From the NCBI GenBank assembly GCA_033439265.1, contig JAVTVX010000017.1, positions 7,648,001 through 7,712,000 of the forward strand: a stretch of DNA of 64,000 bases, in the 5' to 3' direction. The notes beneath the pieces are model-generated. The model did no database searches. It saw nothing but the letters and a program-made list of their open reading frames with translations, and was not told the DNA's origin. The position numbers and the translations under genes are program-made. Below, piece by piece: positions 1 through 13,406 of this stretch. Source of the stretch: Dillenia suffruticosa. Its lineage: Eukaryota; Streptophyta; Magnoliopsida; Dilleniales; Dilleniaceae. Numbering within the stretch: the stretch's first letter is position 1; each line of letters begins with the position of its first letter.

Positions 1-1321
1 AATCCACGTTAATAGATACACAGTGAGTATATCTGGATCTTTTGATTGGTGTAACCTTTTGTACTTCAGTGCATCCCTTTGATGCATTCTGAATCTCCGA
101 AAAGAAGAAAATTTATAAATATGCAACTTCCGACTCAAGAAGTTAATGCGGGGTGCATTAGAGGATAGCATGAGAGACATGTCTAATTGTGAGGAGAAAC
201 TTCATAGAAGCTACTACAGATTGATCATAATTGGAATGTCGTAACACCTCATGGAATAAATAATATGATGAGCATTGAAATGGGTAAGGTTTTAAGATAT
301 GATATAGTAGTAAAAATGAAGCTCGGTTCAGTGGCCCGGTGCTTCTTGACATCCATTCTTGTAAAATCCTGATGTCTTTCTACCATTTGTTAGGGTACTT
401 CTTGTTCTATGGAGGGAGAAAAAGATAGAAGGTAGGTTAATCTGCAACCCTTTGACGCTGAAGCACTAGGAATAGTATCCATCAAACAAAGAGGATTATT
501 CCAGTATATATTCAATCTAATTACCACTGAAAGTTAACTTGGATGATTTGGCAATGTTTATTGTTGTGATGATGTAGGTGGGAAACATACCTGTAAGGTT
601 GATTTCCATGGTTGTCATACCCTGAACTTACACAATTTCCCAATATTATAATAGCATTGCTTTTGATTCAAATTTTTTAGAACCTCTTCACAATTCTACA
701 ATGTTATTCTTGAAACCTCTCAAACACAGCTAGATTTTGAAGACCATTATGGTTATATGTCTTGGTATGTTTTTGGATTGTGCTTGTTAATCATTTTTCT
801 TGCTTCATCATTGTTGCCAATTGTTTAGTCAGAGATGCCTCCTCTTTCTTAATCTCTTTGTTCCTGCACAATATCTCTTCTTTCCCATCTTGATGTTATT
901 AGAAATACACCCATCGTGTAAACCTGCACTGGCTCGTAATAATATGCCAGTTAAAGATAGGTTATATTGTGGAGTTATATGTCATGATAATGATCAGATT
1001 AGCTTTGTTCCCATAATTCTCAATCTAAAATACTGATTTTGGTCCTGAATCATGTAATTGCTGCTTGCACATTCTATTGCACATTCTATTGTATATGCCT
1101 TGACAAACTTGATATATGCAAAGAGGAAAATTTTTGAACAAAGTATGTGGCTTCCAATGTTGAGTGTGCATGATTATTCTGTGGAGTGTATAGCTTGGGC
1201 TTGATCAAAATACTTTTGAGAAGACTTACTCTAAATTTGTTTTGTACATTTTTCAATTTCAAATGCATGTTTTTTTTTATTCGGAACTGGAAATTCACAC
1301 TCTTTTCCCATGTGCTGCTAG
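1..1321. other. No recognisable coding exon; probable intron of the first gene
   Basis: I see no exon or element here. The first recognisable exon of the pseudouridine synthase begins at 1322 in mid-protein, and the expected upstream exons, including the catalytic RTDKG region, are not visible, so this stretch is most simply an intron of that gene. Short open frames present lack codon structure or family resemblance. Confidence 0.5.
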
Positions 1322-4300
1322 GTGATTGCCCTTTTCCTGCGGTCAAACTTGAAGGGGAATGGTGAGAATGGAATTAGTAACAATATTTCGAAAGAACACA
1401 GTGGTCAGCTAAATTCTCCTTTATCTTTGTTTCATATACGCATCGATCCTTAAGTTTCTATTGTTATTATAACAATAAAATATGCATGTAATGTAGGTTT
1501 TCTTCTCGTAGTTAAATGAGACACCAAGGAAAATGGTTAGCTATATCAATACCTATATACCACAAGAAAAGAAAAGGTTATATATGTTCATGGTTCCAGC
1601 AATAACTAATTACTGTGTGTAAGGGAGGAAACTGAAATTAAAAGGCATAGAATCTCTTTTTGCATCTGAGTCCTTTTCAATTTCTTTGATTACAGTTGTC
1701 AAAATAAGAAACTTCTTCTTCAAGTTCCAACATGAACTGTCTGCGCTATAGTGCTAAATTGTTCCAATTTTTCTTCCTCAGACAGAGAAATTGATTATGT
1801 GAGAGTATTAAATAGAGTGCTTCCCAAGGATATTCGAGTCATGGGCTGGACTCCTGCTCCATCAGATTTCAGCGCAAGGTCCAATTCCCCCTAAACCCCT
1901 GTTCTGCTTTCTCTTTGGGCATATGTCACAAAAATCTGATTTGCTGAAGTGTTTTAGGGAAATAAAATTGTGTTCGCTTATTCTGAAGGTAAACTGGCTG
2001 TGATCTGCAGATTTGTGGCTACTCTTTAAGTCAACCCTGGGAATCACATTCTTAGATATGGTTGACTATATCATTATATCTATAAGAATGAAATTGAGAA
2101 CTCCAGCACTATGTCAATCATTTTGTTCACCATAAACCTCTATCCATTATATCAGTTTAAAATCATGATCAAGTAGAGGACAATAGCTTTGTGCTGATCT
2201 GTCATGCCAAACTCCGTCAACTAGAAATATGTTGACTCCTCAATCCTGACTCAAGAACCTAGATCAAACTAGTAGCCTGGCCCCAAATGAGGATTTGGCC
2301 AGGTTTCACTGGGAGGCAGCATTGGTATGTCATGCTGATGCCCTGCTCCCTTAGTAGTCCCCCACCCCAAAATAATAATAATAATAATAAATTCCACAGG
2401 GAAGAGTATCTGAGTGTTCATCCCTTATATTCCCCATTGAGTCGAAAGTTGATACAACTCAAAGATATGCCTTGGCTTTGATAAGGGTTTTGTTATGATG
2501 AGTCAATGTGAGGATAATTGAGGAGATCGATTGATTGTGATGGATGATTGATATAAATAATGAATAATAGTGGATGATGATTGTGGATGTAGGCAAGTTG
2601 ACCAAATTACGTAAAATATTGTATATTTGATTTACTTTTGTTGCGTTTACATGTTATTTATGGTAGGAGTAATATTCTCTGATAATAGTAAATAACTAAG
2701 CAATTGGACATTGTTGCTAAAGTGTCCAAAAGGTGTTCTAGAGGAGTGCAAGAAGTGTCATGCTTCTTAGACTATATCAGTTGCTAACTTTTAAATGAGA
2801 TACCCCAGTTTATTCGTTCTCTTTCATTTGTTCAGGTTTAGCTGTTTGGGCAGAGAGTATAAATATTTTTTCTGGAGGGAGAATCTGGATATAGTGGTAT
2901 GGACATCCTTCCTAATTGCTTAGATGACACCATGTGCCTGTAATGATGTATATCTACTTATGAAGCCATAAAACCTCTCTTTTCCGTCCTTGATTTTTCA
3001 CCAGGCAATGGAAGAAGCAGGTAAAAAATTTGTCGGGGAACATGACTTCAGAAACTTTTGCAAAATGGATGCAGCCAATGTGCACAATTATAGGCGGCAT
3101 ATCACTTCATTTGAGATGTCTCCTTGCAATCAAAGGTTAGAATTGTTAAACCATTTTGAAAACACTTGGTTTATATATAACGCTTGGTACTCAATAGGCA
3201 CACAAAACGATATAACCTTAATGCAACTGGAATTTGCTCAAATAGACATCAAAAACATAGAAAAAGTTAATTCCCGTCAAAAGTCTTGAGCACACTGAGA
3301 TGTTGACATAGGGGAAAGAAGAAAAAGAAGAAAATTTCTCACTAGTGTCAAACACATGTTTGGAAAGGGTTGGATACAATCTTGTGCCCTCTTTATTTTG
3401 TTTACAAACTAGTTTCCCACTGTCACCAGTATTTTCATCTATTCATCTAAGTCTTTATTAATAGGTGAAATGATTTATATCTTCCAGTGCAATGTCATAT
3501 TTCATATTTCCAATATAGTTATTGTGGGAATTTCTGCTGTCAATGATGTACTCAGAAGTAAAATTTATTTTTACTGGTTCTTTAAAGAACTATTTAAGTA
3601 TCTTGTGACATTTCCAAATTTTGTTCAGGTTCGAAAGTAATCAGCTCTGGGCAATTACAATCAAAGGTAGTGCATTCCTGTGGCATCAAGTCCGATGCAT
3701 GGTGGCTGTACTATTTATGATTGGTCAAGGTCTTGAATCTCCTAATGTTCGTATCTGGTACCCCCTAACTCTTGGCCATTTCCAATGGTGGTTCTCTACA
3801 TATTGAAAGTAGATAGAAACCAGTTTAGCAGTATTTTCTGAAATTTAACTGACATTTGTTTCAAAACCCATGACTCAAATCTATGAGGACCTGTTAAGTA
3901 GTGAAACAGGTTCACGTACTCACCCAACCAAAAGAATAGTGGGCTCTTGGCATGCACTATATGTATGCAGACAATATATTCCAATGCACTCCATATGGCG
4001 TGCACACCTGATACTCTTAATACCTTACATCAGCCGGTCAAAAGAGTTAAACGACTACATGGCTTTTTGAGCTTAGACCTGGCTCCATTGGGAGCATTTG
4101 GAGAAGATTTACCCATGTTGAGCACCTACTCTGATTTACTTTCAGAATTCCTTTTTCTTCTATGATCCTTATTTTTCTGCTGTTCTATTGAACTACAATA
4201 TGCAAGTCCCCCATCTTGCAGGCTTCCACCTTGCTTTTGAGGCACCGTATTGGAATTAGCCTACAATTATCAATTTTCAGTTACTAAAGGATATATGTTA

Positions 4301-5539
4301 ATCCATATGTGGCGTCTATTTACTCCTTTAGCTGGGAAATGCAGCTTACGGGTGTTAAAATTATGCAGGTTATTGATGCATTACTGTCTACTAACATAAC
4401 ACATAGGAAGCCACAGTATGCCATGGCTCCAGAGATTCCATTGGTTCTGCATTCATGTGAATTTGAAGGTCTCAATTTTTCTTGTTCACCAGGTATTTGA
4501 GTGAACTATTTACCCGTGGCATCTTTGAACTTTTAACCTCAATAGACTCCAACTAATATAACCATCTAATGCTGTAGATTCTGATAGTTTGGTGGCAGTA
4601 TCGCTTTTTCGTTTTTTTTTTTAAGTTTTCAAGATGACAAATAGTATGTGGATGTTTAAGAGATATCTTATGATGTAGTTCTTGCAAATGCTTGCTTTGT
4701 TTTTTTGTCTATTATCGACTTCGGACAAAGGACAGATTACAGTAGTTACATATGAATTTTTGTAGACTACTTTGTTAGATTGTATCATTTGTAAGGAGTA
4801 CTGTGAGGAGATATGATATAGTTAGCCAAATGCTATTTCTTTTTTCTGCTGTGGTGCTAGCTCTGCACCATATTGCATTCTTATTCCACTAGCTGTTTTC
4901 ATATAGCATTGTCACTTGTAGATGAACTTAGGCCGCCTTGGTTTAGGGAGGACAGCAGACTAAAACTTTATTTATATACTGAAGTATATTGTTGCTTTGA
5001 TTTCCTTCTTTCCATCCTCTGACATCTGTTGGGCAGCACTGCACAATTTGGCTTACAATTACTGGGGCACTTACAACATATTTATAATTCTCCTAAACAG
5101 ATGCTATGCAAGCTTTGCGCCTACATTTGGAGGAGGAATGCCGAACTTTACTTCTTCAAGCTGCGATTTTTTATGAGGCTCTTCTTAGTTGTTCTTCCAT
5201 TGCAGCTGGTACAAAGTGTAACATTGTCTGCAGAATTCCCAATATTCCTCCACATTTCCTTTATAATTCTTGGTAGATAATAAAGGTGCCTTTCATTTTC
5301 AGATCAAACTACATTGAGTAATGGACATGTCAAGAAGAAGGCTACTCATGTCCCTTTGATGTCACGACCAACTGAGCGTAAGTCTTTACTCTTCCTCACA
5401 TAATTTTTTTTTTTTCATTTTTGTTTGTGACTTGCAATAAATCCTATATTTGCTCCTTTTTTCTTTTTGGCAATTGTTTCCAGCATCATATGAAGAGCGC
5501 CGTGCCAAATTGTCCTCGAGCGTAGTAGTACGAAAATAG
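1322..5539 (+). CDS. tRNA pseudouridine synthase, PUS3/DEG1 (TruA) type, 5'-partial
   Basis: Converts uridine 38/39 in the tRNA anticodon stem to pseudouridine (known role of the family). Nine exons: 1322-1400, 1782-1878, 2836-2896, 3005-3135, 3629-3746, 4369-4492, 5101-5208, 5303-5377, 5484-5539, giving 282 residues to the stop; the frame stays open across every junction. Visible family signatures are VIALFLRSNLK, IDYVRVLNRVLP followed by DIRVMGW, the GEHDFRNFCK motif, and the WHQVRCMV core motif before GLESPNVIDALL. The N-terminal catalytic part (the RTDKG aspartate) is outside the window. The C-terminal tail after residue ~205 is the less conserved eukaryotic extension. PUS3/DEG1 fits better than PUS1 because of the EIDYVRVLNRVLP block. 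The donor 'gttcgt' at 3747 is chosen because it joins in phase to VIDALL. Confidence 0.88.
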
Positions 5540-7009
5540 GCTCGTTGACAGGAATTGAAGATGCCTAAATGCCCAATCTAATGTTTTTATCGATCGTTGT
5601 ATAATTAGTTACTAACGAGCATGATGTCCGCGCATTCTTGCCGGAAATGTCATAAAGAATGTTCTTAAATTATTCTCAATTTTTGATTGATGTACGGTTC
5701 GGATCAGAGACCGTGGACATAAAATGAGTTAGCTGTCTTCAGTTTTGGTGCTAAAATCTTAGATAGATTTGTGCGACATTTGCTGCAAATAAAAATCAGA
5801 ATCACAAACCCGAGAAATGTTTGGTTAAATTTCCAATCTAATTGCATGCTATTTAAATAGCCTGCTCCTTTTTAAAGGGAACGGGGTATAAAAGCCCAAG
5901 GACTGTTTTCATTTTGAGTTGATCCAAAATTTGCCATAGATGAAATTAACAAAATCGAGCCGGCAGCAAGCAAAGGTTCAAACATGTCTCTTTAATCATT
6001 GGATCAACCCTTTTCTCTAGTGTGAACGTGGGTGGGTCAGCAATGGAATTGATATTTGTAATTTTCAAAATAGTTGCTGTTGCATTTGATGCGGTGTGCG
6101 TACAATGAATGCCCATCATCACTGACGTTTGGTTGGCTGGCTCAATGAGAAAGGTGTTTGAGATTTTTTAATCATGTTCGTAATAAAAGAAATCATGTTG
6201 AAAGATCCTTTGAGAGTGGAGCTGATAACAAATTAATCCAGATTAATCGAAATAAAATTTTAAATAACAAAGGTAACAAATCGGACCGAAAAAACAAAAA
6301 ATTTGCCCATCATAAACAAAAAATTTGCCCATCATCGCCTACTCTCTACATTTTGCCGCAGGGAAGACTTGACACCCGTAAAGCCATGAAAAGAAAAACC
6401 ACTAGGGATTTCTATTCCAGCGCTATTATTCCCAACCCAACGTAGGCCTTCTATACCTCGTCTGTGTAGATTCGAGGGTGGTTTCTTATGGGTCATAGAG
6501 TTTGACAGTCCCTTCAAAATTAGCAACAGCATGCAATGCAGAACAACTCAATCCCATAATTGTGCATTTTGTTAGGGTGATCATGACACATTGCTTGGTC
6601 CTTGCCTTAATTAACACATTTTGTTAGGTTGAATTTCACAAGTTAAAAACAGAAACATGAAAAAGGAAATTAATGCATTAATATTTGAACAGAAAAAAAT
6701 ATATATATAGGAATTAAAATCGGATAGGAGAGGGGGAGTAGGAGGAATATTGGAATTTGGAATTTTAGGATTCACAATTTAATTTTAAGATATAGACGGG
6801 ATAGGGAATTGGAGGGGTAGAGGGGTGGGGTGCGGTGGGGTCGCCACCGAAGCACCATACATCTAATCGGTCCAAAACAAATCTTGTGCGGTTCCCGCGA
6901 GGGAAACCCGGATCAATCAAACCAACACCAAACGCTCCTCTCCCCACTCAAAAGAAAAATCTCTCACTCCCTCTCTCTCTCTTTCTCTCTGCGTTTGATA
7001 GTTAGAGAG
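5540..7009. other. Spacer: 3' UTR of the pseudouridine synthase, then capping-protein promoter
   Basis: No gene seen. A 21-bp tandem repeat (aacaaaaaatttgcccatcat, twice) lies at about 6292-6333. A short AT run with a TATA-like string sits near 6700-6710. A pyrimidine-rich leader (CT-rich, 6955-6992) precedes the ATG at 7010 and resembles the Y-patch of plant core promoters (inference). Confidence 0.5.
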
Positions 7010-7139
7010 ATGGAGGCAGCGCTGGGATTGATGAGAAGAATACATCCAAAGCACTCAGAGACGGCTCTCTCTGCGCTTCTCAGTCTCTTGCCTGAACACT
7101 CTTCAGATCTTCTCTCTCAAGTTGATCAGCCTCTTCAGG

Positions 7140-7189
<50 letters not shown>

Positions 7190-9823
7190 CTTTATTAGGG
7201 TTTGCAAAATTTTTTCGATTTTAAATGCCGTTTGATTTTGTGGATGGCAAAATTTGTCATTTATTTTAGAAACAAATTGATGATGAATCTATGTTTATGC
7301 AATTTTTCATGTGCTTTCTGCGACCGATACAAAACCCCAATTTATAGAATATTGGATGCATAATGTTGTTTCAATTTTTGCATGATCTCAAGACTGAAAG
7401 CTATTTCTTATTAATTATCCCATATATAGAAAAGAAACATAAAATAAATTTTTGATAGCTGATACAAGCAAATTAAAAAGAAACAGGGAAAGGGAAACAT
7501 CATCCTCTATTCTCTTTCACTTTACCATTTTAGGGCTTTTCCTTTTTTTTTTTTTTTTTTAATATTCTGATGTATATCACAAGTTTCCAGCTAACAGTGT
7601 TAGTGTTAAGTGGTGTGGCCCAGTTCAGAAACCTGTACACCGTGTTGATTTTGACAATTCTTGTGGTCTACGAAATGAAATTTCTCAACTTTTCCAGCTC
7701 TTTTCCTTTAGTTTTTGGTTGATTTTGTTTGGTTGCTTGTTTGCTTCTCTTTGTTCCCAATTCTATGCAGAGTCCCCATTCCTTTATCGTGCTCTTATGC
7801 AATCATTTTCACCTGATGTTGGTTTCACACACATATACACACCTCACATTATTTTTTTACAAGTTGATACATGTTAGGTACATGGTTATGAAACTTCATT
7901 AAACACCCTTCTTCTTGTTTTTGATTCTGATTTTTAATCATGTTTTAATTATCTATGCTTCTTTTGTGAAAAGTTCTTTCCTATCCAGAAGGGACGGATT
8001 TATTGATAATCAGTTCCATGTTTCAAATTTGATCTAAAAAATGCCTATCAGGTTTTATGTGATATAGACACCGGGAAGGAGTTTATACTATGTGAATACA
8101 ACAGAGATGCAGATTCTTACAGGCAAGCGCTCAATTTAGCTTATTCTAAAATTTTGCGGTTGTAGTTGTATAGCTGTGGCATTGTAGTAATGAGTACTGA
8201 GAGTGCTATTGTACTTGTCCCTAATAAATGAGAGTAGTTAGCTTATTGTTGTTTTTCTTACACATTTTTCATTACAGGTCACCTTGGTCAAATAAATATC
8301 ATCCCCCATTGGAAGATGGCCCCACCCCATCTTCAGAACTGAGGAAGCTTGAAATTGAAGCAAATGATATCTTTGCAATATATCGTGACCAGTGAGGTTC
8401 TTTAGTTAACTCGTCCTTGAGTTATCTTCTAATCCAATGATTTTGATATAATACAAAGAGGATATGTAGCATTTAGCACTCTTCACTTTGTTCACTTTTG
8501 TATGGTATTTCTGAGAAGTTAATGGCAATTCAATCATGCCATGACTGGTAGGTATTATGAAGGTGGCATTTCATCCGTGTATATGTGGGAAGACGGTAAT
8601 GAAGGTTTTGTAGGTTGCTTCTTGATAAAAAAAGGTAAGAATTTGCACAAAGTTGAGGGCACAAATTATTGCATCTTTTAACTAATAGTAGTAATATGCG
8701 TTCAGATGGCTCAAAGTTGGCACATGGACGGAGGGGTTATCTGGAAGAGGGAGCATGGGAGGCTATACATGTCATTGAGGTGAAGAAAATTCGGAATTAG
8801 GTGTTTACTGTGAGGATGAAAGACATGTGCTTTAACTTTTATTTGTATTATGCCGAGCTCAACTTTTTCCATCCAGGTAGGACCAGAGGAGGAAGGAATG
8901 GCTCACTACTGTCTAACTAGTACAGTCATGTTATCCTTGACAACTAATGAAGAATCGGCTGGCGCATTCACTTTGTCGGGATCAATTAGAAGACAGGTAC
9001 TTCTGGCATCCCATAGTAGATAAAAACACATTTGAAGCCACGCAATGAATTGATTATCATGAAGCCACATGCTACAAGGATAGACTATCCTAATAATTGC
9101 TTGTGACAGTGTAGAGATTGGGATTGCTATGTCATGTAGGATTAGCTTCGCTTATGATCCAAAATAGCTTGGCATGGCATTGCACCAAAATATGTCATGT
9201 AGAGAACCTATCAGGGAAAAAGTTCAACTATTTCTTTTGGGAGATGAATGTTTGACGTTTTGTCTATAGTCATTGTTTGGTGCAGGTTTTTATGAATTTT
9301 AAGGAGGAAAAACTCAAGCTGATAGCTTCTGGATTTTCCCAGGTTTAAGTATCGTAGGTTGTAATTGAGCATGGCATGCCACTAATATCCCTTTTCTTAG
9401 TAAGGCACAAAACATGAGTATGCGTGCAGTTTTTCATACATATATTTTAGGTTGAAACTGAAGCTTGCTCTGTTACCAATTAATATTTGTTAATATGCAT
9501 TTTAAAAGTATTATTATTTTACTAGCTTGTGGGAGTTGGTGGCTGTTCATAATGATTGTTGAAAGGCTTTGACGCCATACTGACATCATTATACTGTTAG
9601 CATGTCAGGCACTTTGAAACACTCTTTCACAAAGCTGTTGAGATTTGCTTTCTTAGTTGCTGTTGGATTCTTTTAATCTTTGGTGTTGTTGCATTTGTTG
9701 CCTCAATTTTTTACTTGATGACAACTGTGTTTTGACCAAAGCTTGAACAGTTTTTAATCGATGTCTCATGACAACTGTGTTCAGATGAGCATGGACCTCT
9801 CAGTTGCAGAGGGCCACCTTTGT

Positions 9824-9858
<35 letters not shown>

Positions 9859-10146
9859 GATGAGAAATTCACTGGACCAGGTAAGTTTGTTCCTTGATGT
9901 CATAATTTTGGTCTCATTTCCTGCTTGCATAGTCGAATGATCCTTTTCCTTTGAATAAATGAATAATAAATAAAGATTTAGCTCCGGTTCTCAGTATCAC
10001 GGCAACCATGTTATAGATAGCTTTTGTTATATATTTTCATTTATCAAAATGATTTATTGCAGGTATATTTTGGAAAAACAAAAGAGATGGTCTGTACGTT
10101 GAGACCACCCGCTGAATTAGTGCAAATGAGACTACCTGACAAATAA
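7010..10146 (+). CDS. CPB: F-actin-capping protein subunit beta
   Basis: Beta subunit of the capping-protein heterodimer, which binds barbed ends of actin filaments and blocks subunit exchange; cytosolic and cytoskeletal. Eight exons: 7010-7138, 8052-8122, 8278-8391, 8552-8634, 8706-8779, 8877-8996, 9785-9880, 10063-10146; 771 nt, 256 residues, the usual length in plants. Family landmarks are [11 protein letters not shown] at the start, [37 protein letters not shown], the [13 protein letters not shown] strand, and the C-terminal actin-binding tail [14 protein letters not shown]. Intron 2 has a GC donor (AG|GCAAGC at 8123). Intron 1 opens with a (CT)n microsatellite. An AATAAA hexamer overlaps the stop codon but is unlikely to be the working poly(A) signal. 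Its 3' end faces p23. Confidence 0.95.
7143..7188. repeat. (CT)n microsatellite
   Basis: About 22 CT units directly follow the intron 1 donor of the capping-protein gene. Length polymorphism is likely. It lengthens the pyrimidine-rich start of this first intron. Confidence 0.95.
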
Positions 10147-11334
10147 AATGTCAATCTTACACCATACAAGTATACAATGCCTGTAGTGTTAAAAGGTCTT
10201 TGTAATTCAAAACGTCTGAGGCTACTACTTGCTATTTGAGTCCTCCCTTTTATATTAGTGTTCAAAAGGATCTTTAGAATGATGTACTTGGGAAGTGTGC
10301 TCTCTTTTTCTTCTCTTGTGCTTTTGGTTTTTTATTTTTTTAATTTTTTTCAAGTGTCATTCTGGATGGTGATGGAGATCTAATGTTATGTTAAGATTTT
10401 TGGATGCATTACTTGACCTTTCTTTCATGTATAATGGGTTGATGCTGGTGAGACTAGATGTGATTCATTGACAGGAATTCAAGGCAACCATTCATGGTCT
10501 ATAGTCGGTTTCTAACTTGCAGCTGCTTGTAATTTTATCCTAGGTGTTTTGGCTCTAACAGGATTTTCCTGCTAACAAGCATGACGGTGATGGTAGCAAC
10601 TAACAAGCACGATTTTCTTGGACTTATCTCTTCATTACTTTTTAGTACCCCACATGATTCTTATCCTCTGAAGGTACGCTCAGAAGGGTTTCCTATGCCA
10701 TGTTTCCTCCTAGCACATAGTACGGCTTTGGCATGGCAATATTGTACTGAAATCAGGTTAGGACATTATTTCAATGATGAATTGATATCCCACTGAAACG
10801 ATGGCCAGCCGTGTTCAAGCAGGCCTCATGTTTTCTTCCGAAATTAGTAATCAAAAGCAGCAAGTTGCTCTCAGTCCCATTCCCAGGGAGCATACTTGCA
10901 TGACATTCACAGTTGGTCTATATACAAGATCCTGACATAGGTTTGCCATAACCTACATAAAAGCAGGATGTCACATTCACAAGAAATGCGTCAAAAAGGA
11001 AAAAGACTGCAAAGACCTTTATGGGTCAACCAGTAAGCATATCAATCAATCGTATCTGCAATAGACACAGATTAATCACTCTTACTACTAAATGATTCTA
11101 GCAGTTGCATCATTCAAAGATTTGCTGGGGAGAGCCATGACACGAACCCTTGTCCCAGCAAAGTTAAAGGGTTATATCAATACAAGATGCATTACCATTG
11201 CTAATGGAAAGCTAAATTTTCCTTTCTCCAGTTTCATGATGCTATGTTGATAAGACTAAAGCATTCAATGTATACGAAACAACCGGGTGGAATTAGAGTC
11301 GGAACAGAATAAAAGCACAGGTCAAATTTGCTTC
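10147..11334. other. Spacer between convergent genes
   Basis: The 1.19 kb between the capping-protein stop and the p23 stop must hold both 3' UTRs. No open frame with family resemblance was seen. Given usual plant 3' UTR lengths the two transcripts may come close to each other or overlap, but nothing in the sequence proves it. Confidence 0.5.
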
Positions 11335-13216
11335 TCAAGCTTTTGCCTGTGGTGCACCATCAGCAGATGGAGCTTCTTCCTCCACATTACCCTCCTCTTC
11401 AGTATCACTGTCATCATCTGCAGCAGGAAAAGCACTTGATGGCGTTAGAAAGCACTTGATTGCGTAAAAAAGCACAGAAGCATAGCCACTTCCAATTCAC
11501 ATTTTGGACAATTTCTCATGCTGAAAAAATGTCATGCAGATATCATGGATACTAGATCCTACCTTCGTCTTGGTCAGCACCACCAGAGTCAAAGTCCCCA
11601 CCCCCACCCATATTTAGTTTCTGAAATAAAGAGGAAGAAAAGACAGAAGAAGTTGTGAATAAAAAATCACAATAATGTGCTATATGTGGTAGGTTTCACT
11701 ACTTACCGAGAAATCAATATCACCAAAGTCCATATTGGCTCCAGCTGAAACCAAAATTTAGCTCAAATAAGTCACCCAATAAATTTTGAAAACAACACAT
11801 ACATAATGAAAACCATCAAAAACTAAGCAGGAACAGAAAAAATGTGTGCTTACAGGTCTCTTCTGGCTCCTCATCTTCATCAACCCATTTGTCCCAATCA
11901 ACTTTCAAAAACACTGGTGGCTTTCCCTCCTGCTTCAACAACCTAGACCACCATTTCTCCTCAGCCTTCTTCACAAGGTAGCATATATTTCTCAAGCCAA
12001 TGCTGACTTTGCTCTCCTGTGATTATTATCCCATCCACATTAACACTATTATTTCCCCACAACCAAAATGCACAACAGAAACACAAAGATACATCATAAA
12101 AGGTACACTTACATTCACATCAACCTTGTCAAACAGGTCAAAATCAATCTCATAAGGTATCTTTTCTGGTCCAGTAGTAGCAGAGAAGAAAAACTTTCCC
12201 TCAGGCTCAAGTTTAAGCTTCACATCCTTGGCATCTGGCAAGTCAATAGTGAGGAACACTTTGTCAGGCCTCTGTGCCCATTTCACCGAGGGATGGCGAC
12301 TGGAAAACCAAAATTACGAAGTACTGGGTTAGAAAATTATCGATAAACAACAAACCCTAAAGGGTAGCATGCAATAATTAAACTAAGAGTAGTGCCAAAG
12401 CAGACCAAAATTCAACTTGTTTCAGCATAATTACAAGCATGTAGTATCATATTTTTCTAATCAATAAAATACAATTCATCATAGCTTTGAGCCCATTTTA
12501 CCAAACTAGAGCCAGAGGCTACCAACAAGAACGAAATTCAGAATCTGATGTGGTGTAATTTCATTGGTCATTGGGGAGCACAATATAATACATTCTACAA
12601 TTACCCATCCAATAAAATTATGTCACTACAAAATTTTGTACTTTCGATCTTCATTATTCATTTTAACATAAGACGACGGGAAAACCCAATGTTACAAACT
12701 TTGAAGTTAGAAAATCAGGGCATAAACAACTAACCCACAAATAACAAAATACAAACACCAAATCAAAAATAGTACGAAAATCAAACAGTATCAACGTTAT
12801 CAACAGCTAAACACTAGTAAACTAAGTAATCACTTTTCACCAATTCACCAAAATGGGTTTCCTTAAACTGTATCATCCAAACCCTGATTTCAAACCAAGA
12901 TGTCATGAAATTCACGTGTAAAAACTAACCAAATTAGTTGACAAGAAAACCCTAGAATAACATTTAATTTCGCTCACCCTACTTCACGGAAGGCCTGAGA
13001 GTTCGAGATACAAAGATTAAAGCTACAGACAAGGTCTGCAGGTTACTAGGGTTTCCAAATCCATTTCAGTTGGAAATGAAGACCAAGTGTTCGATAAAAT
13101 TACCACTATGGAATTGAATTTTCTGACAAATCTGAAAGATAAGTAATTAAAGACAATAAAGGCAATCGATCAATCATAGGGTTCGAGAAAGATGAAAGAA
13201 GAAAAACTGACCTCAT
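11335..13216 (-). CDS. P23: HSP90 co-chaperone p23 (CS-domain protein)
   Basis: p23 co-chaperones bind the ATP-bound, closed form of HSP90 through the CS beta-sandwich; cytosol and nucleus. Six coding exons in transcription order: 13216-13212, 12299-12113, 12016-11854, 11744-11707, 11620-11563, 11417-11335; 534 nt, 177 residues. The CS domain starts at MSRHPSVKWAQRPDKVFLTI and runs through GLRNICYLVKKAEEKWWSRL and the plant signature VDWDKWVDEDEE. After it comes MDFGDIDFS, a short glycine patch and an acidic tail ending in APQAKA. The first coding exon is only 5 nt (ATGAG), fixed because MSRHP is conserved in plant p23. The tail lacks the long glycine-rich repeats of some paralogues, so it looks like a short p23 form. 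A site II palindrome lies about 155 bp upstream. Confidence 0.93.
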
Positions 13217-13368
13217 TCTGGCTTCTGAATATTCGGTTCGGAGAAGGATCGAGAGTCGGTGAGAGTGAGAGAGAGTAGAGGGCGCGAATGTGAAAAATGG
13301 GGTTCAAGTTTTCGCCAACTCTTGCATTAGTTTTATATGCACCCGTGGGATTAGGTTGAGCAACTTTT

Positions 13369-13380
13369 GGCCCATGGGCC
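13369..13380. promoter_or_regulatory. Palindromic pair of site II (TGGGCC/GGCCCA) motifs
   Basis: The 12-bp string GGCCCATGGGCC is a perfect palindrome that holds GGCCCA and TGGGCC head to head, about 155 bp upstream of the p23 ATG. Site II motifs bind TCP factors and mark promoters of many growth-related genes (known). It lies in or at the edge of the 3' flank of a SINE copy at 13407-13620. Confidence 0.5.
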
Positions 13381-13406
13381 TTGACCCGTGAAAAGGAATG
13401 TAATTT

